A stretch of DNA of 64,000 nucleotides from Azospirillum thiophilum (lineage in GTDB: Bacteria; Pseudomonadota; Alphaproteobacteria; Azospirillales; Azospirillaceae). Below the pieces are notes generated by a model, which ran no database searches, had not been told where the DNA came from, and was given only the letters and a program-made list of their open reading frames with translations. The position numbers were made by a program, and so were the translations under genes. This document shows positions 17,934-26,689 of the stretch, piece after piece; the first letter of the stretch is position 1; each line of letters opens with the position of its first letter. The stretch is taken from positions 270,501-334,500 of the forward strand of contig NZ_CP012403.1 in the NCBI RefSeq assembly GCF_001305595.1. Direction: 5' to 3'.

Positions 17934-18896
17934 ATGCCTGACCCGACCCGCCACCATTCCGGCACCGACCTCGTCAGCGAGCTTCTGCTCGGGATGCGGC
18001 TCACCGGCGTGCAATACCGCCGCATGCAGGTCGCCCCGCCCTTCGGCATCGGCTTCGGCACGGTGGAGGGGCGGGCGCAATTCCATTTCATCGCCCGTGG
18101 ACCGGTCATTCTGCGGATTCCGGCCAGCGGCACCTTTATGCTGAGCACCGGCGATGCGGTGCTGTTGCCACGCGGCGGCACCCACGAACTGCTGTCGGCG
18201 CCGGAGCTGCCGGCCCGCGATGTCTCCAGCTTCGCGACGGCGCCTCTGTGCGGCAACGTCAGCGCGCTCGAATCCTGCCCGGCCGAAAGCTGCCGCACGA
18301 AGGACGCGGTCATCTTCACCGGTTGCATGGAGTTCGATCTCGGCGCCATGCAGCCGCTGGTCGGCCTGATGCCCGAGGTGATGCAGGTCGGCACCCTGCT
18401 CGACCGCTACCCCGAGATGCTGCCGATGCTGGAGGCGATGGAGCGCGAGGCGCGGGCCGAACGCGCCGGCTACGCCGGTATCCTGGCCCGGCTGGCCGAC
18501 GTGGTGTCCGCCTCCATCGTGCGCGGCTGGGTGGAGTGCGGCTGCGGTGATGCGCGCGGCTGGATCGACGCGCTGCGCGACCCGCGGCTCGGCCGCGTCA
18601 TCTCCGCGCTGCATCGGAACCCTGGCCGCAACTGGACCGTGGCGGAACTGGCCGCGGAGATGGGCGCCTCGCGTTCCGTTTTCGCAGAGCGCTTCCTGGC
18701 GGTGACCGGCGTGACCCCGGTCCGCTATGTGACGGAACTCCGCATGCGGCTGGCCGCCCAGTGGATCGGGCAGGAACGGTTGACGATCGAAGCCGCCGCG
18801 CATCGGCTCGGCTACGGCTCTCAAGCCGCCTTCAGCCGCGCCTTCAAGCGGATCATGGGCCACTCGCCCGGTGCATCGCGCGACGCGGCATCATAA
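17934..18896 (+). CDS. AraC-family transcriptional regulator with cupin sensor
   Basis: 320 residues. The N-terminal part (about 20-190) is an AraC-type cupin of the kind with FHFIARGPVILRI and LSTGDAVLLPRGGTHELLS. The C-terminal 100 residues hold the two HTH motifs: WTVAELAAEMGASRSVFAERF and LTIEAAAHRLGYGSQAAFSRA, ending FKRIMGHSPGASR. I prefer the ATG at 17934 over the TTG at 17916. It is divergent from an MFS exporter, the likely target. Confidence 0.9.
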   Translation: MPDPTRHHSGTDLVSELLLGMRLTGVQYRRMQVAPPFGIGFGTVEGRAQFHFIARGPVILRIPASGTFMLSTGDAVLLPRGGTHELLSAPELPARDVSSFATAPLCGNVSALESCPAESCRTKDAVIFTGCMEFDLGAMQPLVGLMPEVMQVGTLLDRYPEMLPMLEAMEREARAERAGYAGILARLADVVSASIVRGWVECGCGDARGWIDALRDPRLGRVISALHRNPGRNWTVAELAAEMGASRSVFAERFLAVTGVTPVRYVTELRMRLAAQWIGQERLTIEAAAHRLGYGSQAAFSRAFKRIMGHSPGASRDAAS

Positions 18897-19121
18897 CACC
18901 GGCATGAGCGGGACCGGGTGGCGGACCGCCACGTCGTCGCGGGCAATCGAGGGCAACCTGACCGACCGTCACCGCGCGGACTCCGGCAACGCTCTCGCCG
19001 ACCAACGCGAGATCGCTTTGCGAGGCGCCGGACGCCCGGCTTCGGGTCGAAAGCGGTCGCGTGGAAGCGTGGTAGAAAGCAAGGGCCGGCTCCCCGGCCT
19101 TCGCCGCGAAAGGGACATCCG

Positions 19122-19721
19122 ATGCCCAGCCACCCCCTCATCCCCGACCTCTCCACCGACAGGCTGCTCCTGCGCGGCGTCACCGAGGCGGATGTCGAGG
19201 CCTACGAGCGGCACTTCATCGACTATGAGGTCGTCCGGCACCTGGCGGCCGCCGTCCCCTGGCCCTATCCGGCGGGCGGCGTCCGTGCGTTCATCCGCGA
19301 TCAGGTGATTCCAACCCAGGGGCGGGACCGCTGGGTGTGGGGGCTGCATCGCAAGGACGCGGGCGGGCTGATCGGCGCCATCGACCTCTGGCGGGAGGGG
19401 CGGCCGGAGAATCGGGGTTTCTGGCTCGGGCGGGACTTCTGGGGGCGCGGCTACATGACCGAAGCCGTCATCCGCGTCACCGATTTCGCCTTCCAGGACC
19501 TGGGCTTCGACCAGCTGATCTTCACCAACGCCGTCGGCAACCGGCGCTCACACGACATCAAGGCGCGCACCGGCGCGACCCTGGTCGGCGTGGCCCCGGC
19601 CTCCTTCGTCGATCCCGCCTACGACGAGCACGAGATCTGGCGGCTGACCAGGGAGGACTGGGCGCACTGGCGCGGCCGGGCCGGGCAACATTCGTCCGGA
19701 CAATCCGAAACTGAAGCGTAA
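19122..19721 (+). CDS. GNAT acetyltransferase (RimJ/RimL type)
   Basis: 199 residues. The family opening DLSTDRLLLRGVTEADVEAY is followed by the acetyl-CoA site GRDFWGRGYMTEAV and the C-terminal FTNAVGNRRSHDIKARTGA. It most resembles enzymes acetylating ribosomal-protein N-termini or small amines; the substrate is not predictable. The ATG at 19122 fits the domain start. It stands alone between an AraC gene and the convergent hisC. Confidence 0.85.
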   Translation: MPSHPLIPDLSTDRLLLRGVTEADVEAYERHFIDYEVVRHLAAAVPWPYPAGGVRAFIRDQVIPTQGRDRWVWGLHRKDAGGLIGAIDLWREGRPENRGFWLGRDFWGRGYMTEAVIRVTDFAFQDLGFDQLIFTNAVGNRRSHDIKARTGATLVGVAPASFVDPAYDEHEIWRLTREDWAHWRGRAGQHSSGQSETEA

Positions 19722-19823
19722 CGGCGAGGCGGAGGCCGGCGCGCGGCGCGCGCCGCCAAGGGGCATACTGCCCCTTCGCCATCCCCTGGCACGGGCGTTC
19801 CGCCCGCGCTACCCCCCTCACCC

Positions 19824-19850
19824 AACCCTCTCCCCGGGGGGAGAGGGCTT
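19824..19850. terminator. GC-rich palindrome of a common proteobacterial intergenic type
   Basis: The stem CCCTCTCCCC/GGGGAGAGGG lies between the convergent GNAT and hisC genes, preceded by CACCCAA and followed by CTT. I recall sequences of this kind as frequent in intergenic DNA of many GC-rich bacteria. It probably ends both transcripts. Confidence 0.5.
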
Positions 19851-19863
19851 GCAGCCGGTCTTG

Positions 19864-20967
19864 TCAACCTGACGTCGTTGCCCTGAGGAAGCCGGTCAGC
19901 GCATCGACCACCGCGCGCATCTCGGCCTCGGTGCCGATGGTCACGCGCAGGCAGCTCGGCAGGCCGTAGGAGGGCATCTGCCGCACCAGGATGCCGCGCG
20001 CCTTCAGGAACAGGCGGGCGGCCTCGGCGTCGTCCTTGCCGGCCGGCTGGCCCTTGAAGTCGATCAGCACGAAGTTGGTCACGCTGGGATGCACGGTCAG
20101 GCCGAGACCCTGGACCGCCTCGCAGAACCAGCCGCGCCACTGCTCGTTGTGGCGGCGCGAGCGGTCGAGGAACTCGGCATCCTCCACTGCGGCGATCCCG
20201 GCGACATGGGCGGCGGTCGACACGTTGAAGGGGCCGCGCACCCGGTTCAGCACGTCGACGATCCCGGCCGGGCCGTAGCACCAGCCGATGCGCAGCGAGC
20301 CCAGCGCGAAGATCTTCGAGAAGGTGCGGGTCATCACCACGTTGGGGAAGCGCTCCACCAGCTCCTCGCCGGCGGTGTAGTCGTCCTTGTTCATGTACTC
20401 GGCATAGGCCGCGTCGATGACCAGCACGACGTCCGGCGGCAGGCCGGCATGCAGCCGCGCCACCTCCGACGCCGGCAGATAGGTGCCGGTCGGGTTGTTC
20501 GGGTTGGCGAGGAAGACCAGGCGGGTGCGCGGGGTGACGCGGGCCAGCAGCTGGTCGACGCTGGCGGTCAAGCCGTCCTCCGGCGCGGTCACCGGGGTGG
20601 CACCGACCGACTTGGCGCCGATCGGATACATCAGGAAGCCGTGCTGCGAATACAGCACCTCGTCGCCCGGCCCGGCATAGGAGCGGATCAGCAGGCTGAT
20701 GATCTCGTCCGACCCGGCGCCGCAGACGATGCGGTCGGCGTCCAGGTTGAAGCGCTTGGCGATCGCCCCGCGCAGGGCGGCCGAGCCGCCGTCCGGATAG
20801 CGGTGCAGGGTCGAGGCCGCCGCCGCATAGGCCTCCATCGCCTTCGGGCTCGGCCCCAGCGCGCCCTCGTTCGACGCCAAGCGGATATGACCCTGATGCT
20901 CGCCGCCGACATAGGCGGCGATGTCGAGAATCCCCGGACGCGGCTGCGGGCCGTTCGGTTGGGTCAT
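19864..20967 (-). CDS. hisC: Histidinol-phosphate / aromatic aminotransferase
   Basis: 367 residues, PLP fold type I. Visible are LASNEGALGPSP, YPDGGSAALR, LANPNNPTGTYLP, VIDAAYAEY and the PLP lysine (Lys218) in RTFSKIFALGSLRIGW. The ATG at 20967 is supported by the conserved N-terminus; the frame is open further upstream. It lies downstream of a chorismate mutase-like gene on the same strand, which suggests a role in phenylalanine/tyrosine transamination as well as, or instead of, histidine synthesis. A prephenate dehydrogenase gene, which I would expect next in this gene order, is absent. Confidence 0.9.
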   Translation of the reverse strand: MTQPNGPQPRPGILDIAAYVGGEHQGHIRLASNEGALGPSPKAMEAYAAAASTLHRYPDGGSAALRGAIAKRFNLDADRIVCGAGSDEIISLLIRSYAGPGDEVLYSQHGFLMYPIGAKSVGATPVTAPEDGLTASVDQLLARVTPRTRLVFLANPNNPTGTYLPASEVARLHAGLPPDVVLVIDAAYAEYMNKDDYTAGEELVERFPNVVMTRTFSKIFALGSLRIGWCYGPAGIVDVLNRVRGPFNVSTAAHVAGIAAVEDAEFLDRSRRHNEQWRGWFCEAVQGLGLTVHPSVTNFVLIDFKGQPAGKDDAEAARLFLKARGILVRQMPSYGLPSCLRVTIGTEAEMRAVVDALTGFLRATTSG

Positions 20968-21058
20968 GGCTTGCGGACCTTCTGGAAAAGGTTGGGCTGG
21001 AAAGGTTGGGCTTGGATAAGGTGGGGCGGAACAAGGCGGGGCGGAACCGCCCGGCGCG

Positions 21059-21961
21059 TCAGCCCAGATGCAGCGGCACGGCATAGCCGCCGACGACGTT
21101 GACCCGCACCGGGATGTCGCCCGACCGCTCGGCCAGCGCGGCCAGACGGGGGTCGCCATGGTCGACGAAATCGGCGATCTCGACCAGATGGACCGACGGC
21201 CCGCCGCCGCTCATGCCGGTGGCGTGGCCGGCGGGATGCCAGGTGCAGAAATTGACCGGCGGCAGGCGGCAGGCCTCCAGCATGTCCTTCAACCGGCCGC
21301 GGCTGAGGTCGCCGCCGATCTCGATGCTGAGCAGCGAACGGTCGTCGCCCGTCGGCTCGTGCGGGACGGCGGCGATGGCCAGCGCGTCGCGATTCTCGCC
21401 GCGGGCGTTGCCGCGGCCGCAAAAGGGAAGCCGCGCCACCACCTGCGGCCGGCCGGGGTCGGCCGACACCAGGAAGCGCCACCAGGGATCCGAATCGTCG
21501 TCGGCCGGATAGGGCACCACGGCGACGGTCGCCGTCCCCTCCGACACGGCGCGGAGCGCGGCGGCCGGGGTGTTGACGGCGGTCATCGGCACGAAGCCGC
21601 CGAAATGGTCGCGGGCGATGTCCCAGAAACCGCGGCGGTCCTCCGGCGCATAGACGGCGACGGCGAAGGGCCCCTGCATGCGGGTGAAGGCGGTGATCAT
21701 CTCGCGCCAGATGCGGACGACGACCTGGGCGGGGAAGGAGCCGGCATGGCGGGCCATCAGGCGACGCAGGATCGTCGCCTCCCGCGCCGGGCGCAGGTAG
21801 ACCGCCTGCCCGCCGTTGCCGTTTCCGGCGGCGCCATTGCCCTTCGCCGCCCCGATGCGCTCCACCACGGCGGCGCGGCGCATCAGCAGGTCATGGATCG
21901 CGTCGTCGATCTGGTCGATCTCGCGGCGCAAATCGTCGAGCGGGGTCCGGGCGGGAGACAT
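21059..21961 (-). CDS. Chorismate mutase (AroQ) fused to shortened prephenate dehydratase-like and ACT-like parts
   Basis: 300 residues. Residues 5-95 are an AroQ mutase: LDDLRREIDQIDDAIHDLL, then the helix ending in FPAQVVVRIWREMITAFT. The next 80 residues resemble the first lobe of prephenate dehydratase (TVAVVPYPADDD). Where the catalytic TRF should stand there is WWRFLV, and the second lobe is missing. The rest looks like a degenerate ACT domain (SVHLVEIADFVDHGDPRLA, VNVVGGYAVPL). I infer an active mutase with a regulatory, non-dehydratase remainder. It is divergent from metX and upstream of hisC. Confidence 0.8.
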   Translation of the reverse strand: MSPARTPLDDLRREIDQIDDAIHDLLMRRAAVVERIGAAKGNGAAGNGNGGQAVYLRPAREATILRRLMARHAGSFPAQVVVRIWREMITAFTRMQGPFAVAVYAPEDRRGFWDIARDHFGGFVPMTAVNTPAAALRAVSEGTATVAVVPYPADDDSDPWWRFLVSADPGRPQVVARLPFCGRGNARGENRDALAIAAVPHEPTGDDRSLLSIEIGGDLSRGRLKDMLEACRLPPVNFCTWHPAGHATGMSGGGPSVHLVEIADFVDHGDPRLAALAERSGDIPVRVNVVGGYAVPLHLG

Positions 21962-22031
21962 CGATCACGAAACCATCGGAAGCAGAGCCGGTAAGTAGTA
22001 GTCCGCATGCGCCGGGAAATCAAAGAAAACA

Positions 22032-22061
22032 TTGACACTCCGGAGGCCGGCTTCGTAGCTA
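22032..22061 (+). promoter_or_regulatory. Candidate sigma-70-type promoter of metX
   Basis: TTGACA at 22032-22037 and TAGCTA at 22056-22061 are separated by 18 bp. GCTATA two bases on is an alternative -10. Transcription from here would leave a leader of about 90 nt with strong GC hairpins (for example CCAGCC/GGCTGG) before metX. Confidence 0.45.
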
Positions 22062-22159
22062 TACGCTCCCGTTCCGCCCCAGCTCGCGCGGGGGTGCCCA
22101 GCCAGGGGCTCCGGCGGCTGGAGTCCGAAGGCCAGCAACGCCCGAAGGCAAGAATCGAG

Positions 22160-23389
22160 ATGTCCGCGCACCCAACCGCGCAACAGCCCACTCCGCAGGC
22201 GGAGGGGCAGGTTCCGGATGACGCCGCCGACCGGGTCCAGCCCGGCCGGCGCGTGCGGCTGGCCGTCGACCGGCCGATGCGGCTGGACAGCGGGATCGAG
22301 ATCGGCGGCTTCCAGATCGCCTACCAGACCTACGGCACGCTGAACGCCGACCGCTCGAACGCCATCATGGTCTGCCACGCCCTGACCGGCGACCATTTCG
22401 TGGCCGAGACCCATCCCGTCACCGGCAAGCCCGGCTGGTGGGAGATGCTGGTCGGCCCCGGCAAGCCGGTCGACACCGACCGCTATTTCGTCATCTGCTC
22501 CAACGTGCTGGGCGGCTGCCTGGGCAGCAGCGGGCCGAAGGACACCGACCCGGCGACCGGCCTGCCCTATGGCCTGTCCTTCCCGGTGGTCACCATCGGC
22601 GACATGGTGCGGGCGCAGAAGCTGCTGGTCGAGCATCTCGGCATCGACAAGCTGTTCTGCGTCATCGGCGGCTCGATGGGCGGCATGCAGGTGCTGCAAT
22701 GGGCGGTGGCATACCCCGAATCGGTGTTCGCCGCGGTGCCGATCGCCACCGCCGCCCGCCATTCGGCGCAGAACATCGCCTTTCACGAGGTCGGGCGCCA
22801 GGCGATCATGGCCGACCCGGAATGGCGCGGCGGCAGCTATCTGCTGGAGGGTACCCGGCCGGAAGCCGGGCTGGCGGTGGCGCGCATGGCCGCGCACATC
22901 ACCTACCTGTCCGAGGCGGCGCTGCACCGCAAGTTCGGCCGCAACCTGCAGGACCGCAAGGCGATCACCTACGGCTTCGACGCCGACTTCCAGGTCGAGA
23001 GCTACCTGCGCTACCAGGGCGCCGCCTTCGTCGAGCGGTTCGACGCCAACTCCTACCTCTACATCACCCGGGCGATGGATTATTTCGACCTCGCCGCCGA
23101 TGCGGGCGGGTCGCTGGCCAACGCCTTCCGGCCGGGGGGGAAGACGACGCCGGTGCGCTTCTGCCTCGCCAGCTTCTCCAGCGACTGGCTGTTCCCGACC
23201 TCCGAATCGCGGGCCATCGTGCATGCGCTGAACGCGGTCGCCGCCAATGTCAGCTTCGTGGAGATCGGGACCGACAAGGGCCACGACGCCTTCCTGCTGG
23301 ACGAGCCGGAGTTCCATCAGGTGATCCATGGCTTCCTGGAGGGCTGCGCCGAGCATCGCGGCCTGTCCGTCCGCCGCCGCGCACGCTGA
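22160..23389 (+). CDS. metX: Homoserine O-acetyltransferase MetX
   Basis: 409 residues, alpha/beta-hydrolase fold. It acetylates (or succinylates) homoserine in methionine synthesis. The oxyanion/Asn region CHALTGDHF, the NVLGGCLGSSGP loop, the nucleophile Ser172 in GGSMGGMQVLQW, and the Asp (SDWLFPTSE) and His (DKGHDAFLL) of the triad are all visible. The ATG at 22160 gives a normal N-terminus. metW follows after 18 bp, the usual alphaproteobacterial pair. Confidence 0.96.
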   Translation: MSAHPTAQQPTPQAEGQVPDDAADRVQPGRRVRLAVDRPMRLDSGIEIGGFQIAYQTYGTLNADRSNAIMVCHALTGDHFVAETHPVTGKPGWWEMLVGPGKPVDTDRYFVICSNVLGGCLGSSGPKDTDPATGLPYGLSFPVVTIGDMVRAQKLLVEHLGIDKLFCVIGGSMGGMQVLQWAVAYPESVFAAVPIATAARHSAQNIAFHEVGRQAIMADPEWRGGSYLLEGTRPEAGLAVARMAAHITYLSEAALHRKFGRNLQDRKAITYGFDADFQVESYLRYQGAAFVERFDANSYLYITRAMDYFDLAADAGGSLANAFRPGGKTTPVRFCLASFSSDWLFPTSESRAIVHALNAVAANVSFVEIGTDKGHDAFLLDEPEFHQVIHGFLEGCAEHRGLSVRRRAR

Positions 23390-23407
23390 CCGGGACCAAG
23401 GCCGACC

Positions 23408-24019
23408 ATGCTGGACATTCGCGACGACCTGAAGCTGATCGCCGAGATGGTGGAGCCGAACAGCCGCGTGCTGGACGTCGGCTGCGGCGACGGCGCCCTG
23501 CTGGACCATCTGGCCCACACCAAGAACGTCGACGCGCGCGGCATCGAGCTCAGCATGGACGGCGTGCGGCAATGCGTGGCGCACGGCCTGTCGGTGATCC
23601 AGGGCGATGCCGAGACCGACCTGAAGGATTATCCGGCCGAGGCCTTCGACTATGTCATCCTGGGCCAGACGCTGCAGGCGATGCGGCAGCCGCGCGACGT
23701 GCTGGAGATGATGTGCCGCATCGGCCGCCGCGCCATCGTCTCGGTGCCCAATTTCGGCTACTGGCGGGTCCGCATGCAGCTGATGCTGACCGGCCGCATG
23801 CCGGTGACCGAGAAGCTGGGCTACCAGTGGTGGGAGACGCCCAACATCCATTTCTGCACGCTGCGCGACTTCGTCGTGCTGACCGAGGAGATGGGCATCA
23901 CCATCGAGCAGACCCGGATCATCGACCGCGCCGGCCGGGTGACCAGCCGCGCCCATTCCGGCTTCGCCAACCTGCTGGGCGAACAGGGCGTCTTCCTGCT
24001 GCGGCGCAACGGGGCCTGA
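23408..24019 (+). CDS. metW: Methionine biosynthesis protein MetW
   Basis: 203 residues with a methyltransferase-like fold: NSRVLDVGCGDGALLDHL binds the nucleotide-type cofactor, and GQTLQAMRQPRDVLEMM with SVPNFGYWRVRMQLML is diagnostic for MetW. It is needed for activity of MetX in several alphaproteobacteria. It lies 18 bp after metX in the same operon. Confidence 0.95.
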   Translation: MLDIRDDLKLIAEMVEPNSRVLDVGCGDGALLDHLAHTKNVDARGIELSMDGVRQCVAHGLSVIQGDAETDLKDYPAEAFDYVILGQTLQAMRQPRDVLEMMCRIGRRAIVSVPNFGYWRVRMQLMLTGRMPVTEKLGYQWWETPNIHFCTLRDFVVLTEEMGITIEQTRIIDRAGRVTSRAHSGFANLLGEQGVFLLRRNGA

Positions 24020-24103
24020 GGGAATAGAGGCCGCGTCGGCAACCTGCGGGCGGTTGGACTGTTGACAGGGCGATACCGAATCCGAACGGAAGGGTCGCCC
24101 GCC

Positions 24104-24745
24104 ATGCTCCGCCCCATTCTTCGCCCGATGCTCCGCCCCCTGCTGACCGCCCTGCCGGCCGCGGCACTGCTGCTGTCCGGTGCCGCCATGGCCCAAACCC
24201 CCGCGCCGGCGCCCGAGGCGGCGGCACCGGGGGCCGCCCCGCCGCTGATGACGGCACCCCGCCCGGACGACCAATCGACCACCGACCCCGTCGTCTCGCC
24301 GCCGAGCATCAGCGGGGAGGCGCCGTCGCGCGAGGGGCAGCAGGGCACCGCTCCCACTGGCGCCGCTGCCGCCGGTTCCCCGCCGGCCGGGTCGCCGCCG
24401 GTCGCCGCCCTGCCGCCGGCCGCCCTCAACCCGGATCAGGCGCGGGCGATGGTGGGGACGGAGCTGCGCACCCGCGACGGCCAGCCGGGCGGCCGCATCC
24501 TCGACTTCACGCTGGCCGAACCCGCTGACCAGGGGGCGGATCCGGCGGGCGACCGGCTGAACCGGATCGTGGTGGCGCCGAACGATGTGCTCGGGCTGGG
24601 CGAGAAACTGGTGGTGGTGCCGCTCGGCGCGCTGACCAACGGGCCGGACGGGCCGGCGCTGGACATGGATCAGGCCGACCTCGCCCATGCGCCGACCTTC
24701 GCCTATGGCAGCGAGCGGACCCTGACCCGCCCGGACCGGCAGTAA
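24104..24745 (+). CDS. Exported PRC-barrel domain protein
   Basis: 213 residues. A signal peptide (LTALPAAALLLSGAAMAQ) with cleavage after AMA is followed by about 90 Pro/Ala-rich residues. The C-terminal domain resembles a PRC barrel: MVGTELRTRDGQPGGRILDF, then LNRIVVAPNDVLGLGEKLVV and PLGALT. Function is unknown; PRC-barrel proteins of this type are often envelope or stress associated. I chose the ATG at 24104 over the TTG at 24062 because it starts the signal peptide. Confidence 0.75.
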   Translation: MLRPILRPMLRPLLTALPAAALLLSGAAMAQTPAPAPEAAAPGAAPPLMTAPRPDDQSTTDPVVSPPSISGEAPSREGQQGTAPTGAAAAGSPPAGSPPVAALPPAALNPDQARAMVGTELRTRDGQPGGRILDFTLAEPADQGADPAGDRLNRIVVAPNDVLGLGEKLVVVPLGALTNGPDGPALDMDQADLAHAPTFAYGSERTLTRPDRQ

Positions 24746-24763
24746 CAGACCGGCAATAGGGGC

Positions 24764-26206
24764 TCAGGCCGCCGCGGCGCGGCGGCGGAAGAGGCCGGTC
24801 AGGCAGCCGAGCACGCACAGCCCGGTCCCCAGCCACATCACCGCCACCGTGCCGTCCGCCTTGCCCATGGCGGTGAAGACCAGCCCGACCGCCGCGGCGC
24901 CCAGCGTCTGGCCCAGCAGCCGGCCGGTCGCCTGGATGCCGCTGGCGCCGCCGCTGCGCTCCTTCGGCGCGCTGCTGACCAGCACCTTGTTGTTCGGTGT
25001 CTGGAACAGGCCGAAGCCGAAGCCGGCCAGCGCCATCCGCCACGCCACGTCCAGCGTCGACGGATCGGCCGGCAGCAGCGCCATCAGGGCGAGGCCGGCG
25101 GCGAACAGCGCCAGCCCGGCCGCCGCCATCCGCGTCGGCTCGTAACGGTCGGCCAGCCGGCCGGAGATCGGGGCGATCAGCGCCACCATCAGCGGCCAGG
25201 GGGTCATCAGCAGCCCCGATTCGGCAAGCGAGCGGTGCAGCACATCCTCGAAATAGAAGGGCAGCGCCACGAAGGCGGCGTTCTGCGCCGCGAAGGAGCA
25301 GACCGAGGTCACCACCGTCAGGGCGAAGACCGGACGGCGCAGCAGGTCGACCGGCAGCAGCGGCGCCGCCTGCGCCAGCTCGCGCCGCACCAGCATCACG
25401 CCCAGCGCAAGCGCGCCCCCCAGCCCGGCGGCGACCAGCCAGGCCGGCTGACTGCCGTCCACCCCCTTGAAACCGACGATCAGCAGGCCGAGCATGCCGG
25501 CGTTCAATGCGGCGCTCAGCCAGTCGAAGCGGTGCCCGGCGGGGGTGGAGGCCGGCATCGCCCGCGCCGCCACCACCAGCGCCGCCAGCCCGAGCGGGAC
25601 ATTGACCGCGAACAGCCAGGGCCAGGAGGCGACGGACAGGATCAGCGCCGCCAGGGTCGGCCCGGCCGCCGAGGACACCGCGACGATCATCGCGTTGTAG
25701 CCGACGCCGCGCCCCAGATGGGTGGAGGGGTAGATGTGGCGGACCAGCGCCAGATTGACGCTCATGATCCCGGCGCCGCCGATGCCCTGGAGCACGCGGG
25801 CGACGGTCAGCGTCGCCAGGTTGGGCGACAGGGCGCAGGCGAGCGAGGCCGCCGTGAAGATCGCCAGCCCGAACCAGTAGACCTTGCGGTAGCCGACGAT
25901 GTCGCCCAGCGAGGCCAGCGGGAACAGCGAGACGGTGACCGCCAGCTGATAGGCGTTGACCACCCAGATCGCACCGGCGGCATCGACCGCGAATTCACGC
26001 TGGATGGTCGGCAGGGCGATGTTGGCGACGACGCCGTCCAGAACCGCCATGATCAGCGCGACGGTCATCGCCGCCATCGCCCAGTAGCGTTGCGGAACGG
26101 GCAATCCGTCGGCGGCGGAAACGTCCCTGGCGGGGCCGGTGGCGGGATTGGCGGCGGGACCGGCGGCGGGCTGGGAGCCGAGAGTCGGAGTGGGAAGGTC
26201 GGGCAT
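24764..26206 (-). CDS. MFS transporter, 14-helix DHA2 (EmrB/QacA) type
   Basis: About 480 residues with fourteen hydrophobic segments. The family motifs LDGVVANIALPTIQREF (first helix), GDIVGYRKVYW (motif A) and RVLQGIGGAGIMSVNLALV (motif C region) are clear. Such pumps export drugs, dyes or metabolites with protons. ATG codons at 26206 and 26218 are both possible starts; a TTG at 26230 is less likely. No HlyD-type partner is adjacent. It lies downstream of cueR on the same strand after a gap of 84 bp or less. Confidence 0.9.
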   Translation of the reverse strand: MPDLPTPTLGSQPAAGPAANPATGPARDVSAADGLPVPQRYWAMAAMTVALIMAVLDGVVANIALPTIQREFAVDAAGAIWVVNAYQLAVTVSLFPLASLGDIVGYRKVYWFGLAIFTAASLACALSPNLATLTVARVLQGIGGAGIMSVNLALVRHIYPSTHLGRGVGYNAMIVAVSSAAGPTLAALILSVASWPWLFAVNVPLGLAALVVAARAMPASTPAGHRFDWLSAALNAGMLGLLIVGFKGVDGSQPAWLVAAGLGGALALGVMLVRRELAQAAPLLPVDLLRRPVFALTVVTSVCSFAAQNAAFVALPFYFEDVLHRSLAESGLLMTPWPLMVALIAPISGRLADRYEPTRMAAAGLALFAAGLALMALLPADPSTLDVAWRMALAGFGFGLFQTPNNKVLVSSAPKERSGGASGIQATGRLLGQTLGAAAVGLVFTAMGKADGTVAVMWLGTGLCVLGCLTGLFRRRAAAA

Positions 26207-26290
26207 GGACCCGAGCATAGAGGCAGCCAAGCGTTGCGCGGGCGCAGCAATTTCGCATGAAAGCGTTGCGGCGGGAGGGCATGCCCTCCT

Positions 26291-26689
26291 TTAAGACGCC
26301 AGATCCTTCAGGATCGGGCATTCCGGACGCTCGTCGCCGTGGCAGGCGTCGGCCAGCTCGTGCAGCGTGTCGCGCATCGCCTGCAACTCGGCGATCTTCG
26401 CGTCCAGCTCGTCGATGTGCTGCTGGGCGATCCGCTTGACCTCCTTGCTGCAACGGGAGCGGTCCTGCCACAGCCCGACCAGCTTCTGGATGCGCTCGAT
26501 CCCGAACCCCAGCGTCCGCGCCCGCTTGACGAAGCGCAGCACATTCACGTCCGCCGCACCGTATAGGCGATAGCCGGACGCCGTCCGCCCGGCCTCCGGG
26601 ATCAGGCCGATCGATTCATAGTAGCGGATCAGCTTGGCGTTCACGCCCGACGCCTTCGCGGCGTCGCCGATGGTCATCGCGTCCTTCAT
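26291..26689 (-). CDS. cueR: Copper-responsive MerR-family regulator CueR
   Basis: 132 residues. The N-terminal HTH (MTIGDAAKASGVNAKLIRYYESIGLI) and dimer helix are standard. The metal loop ACHGDERPECPI keeps the two Cys spaced as in Cu(I) sensors. It overlaps the end of copA by four bases (ATGA), so the ATG at 26689 is used or coupled; a second ATG lies four codons later. It would activate the copA promoter at 29213-29243 and so its own synthesis. Confidence 0.92.
   Translation of the reverse strand: MKDAMTIGDAAKASGVNAKLIRYYESIGLIPEAGRTASGYRLYGAADVNVLRFVKRARTLGFGIERIQKLVGLWQDRSRCSKEVKRIAQQHIDELDAKIAELQAMRDTLHELADACHGDERPECPILKDLAS

Noticed and set aside
21992..22159. SAM-II or SAM-I riboswitch before metX
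   Set aside because: Conserved core sequences are missing or in the wrong order; kept only as an unassigned structured leader.
21965..24688. Minus-strand open frame of 907 codons opposite metX-metW
   Set aside because: Shadow of metX, metW and the PRC-barrel gene; composition is unlike a protein.
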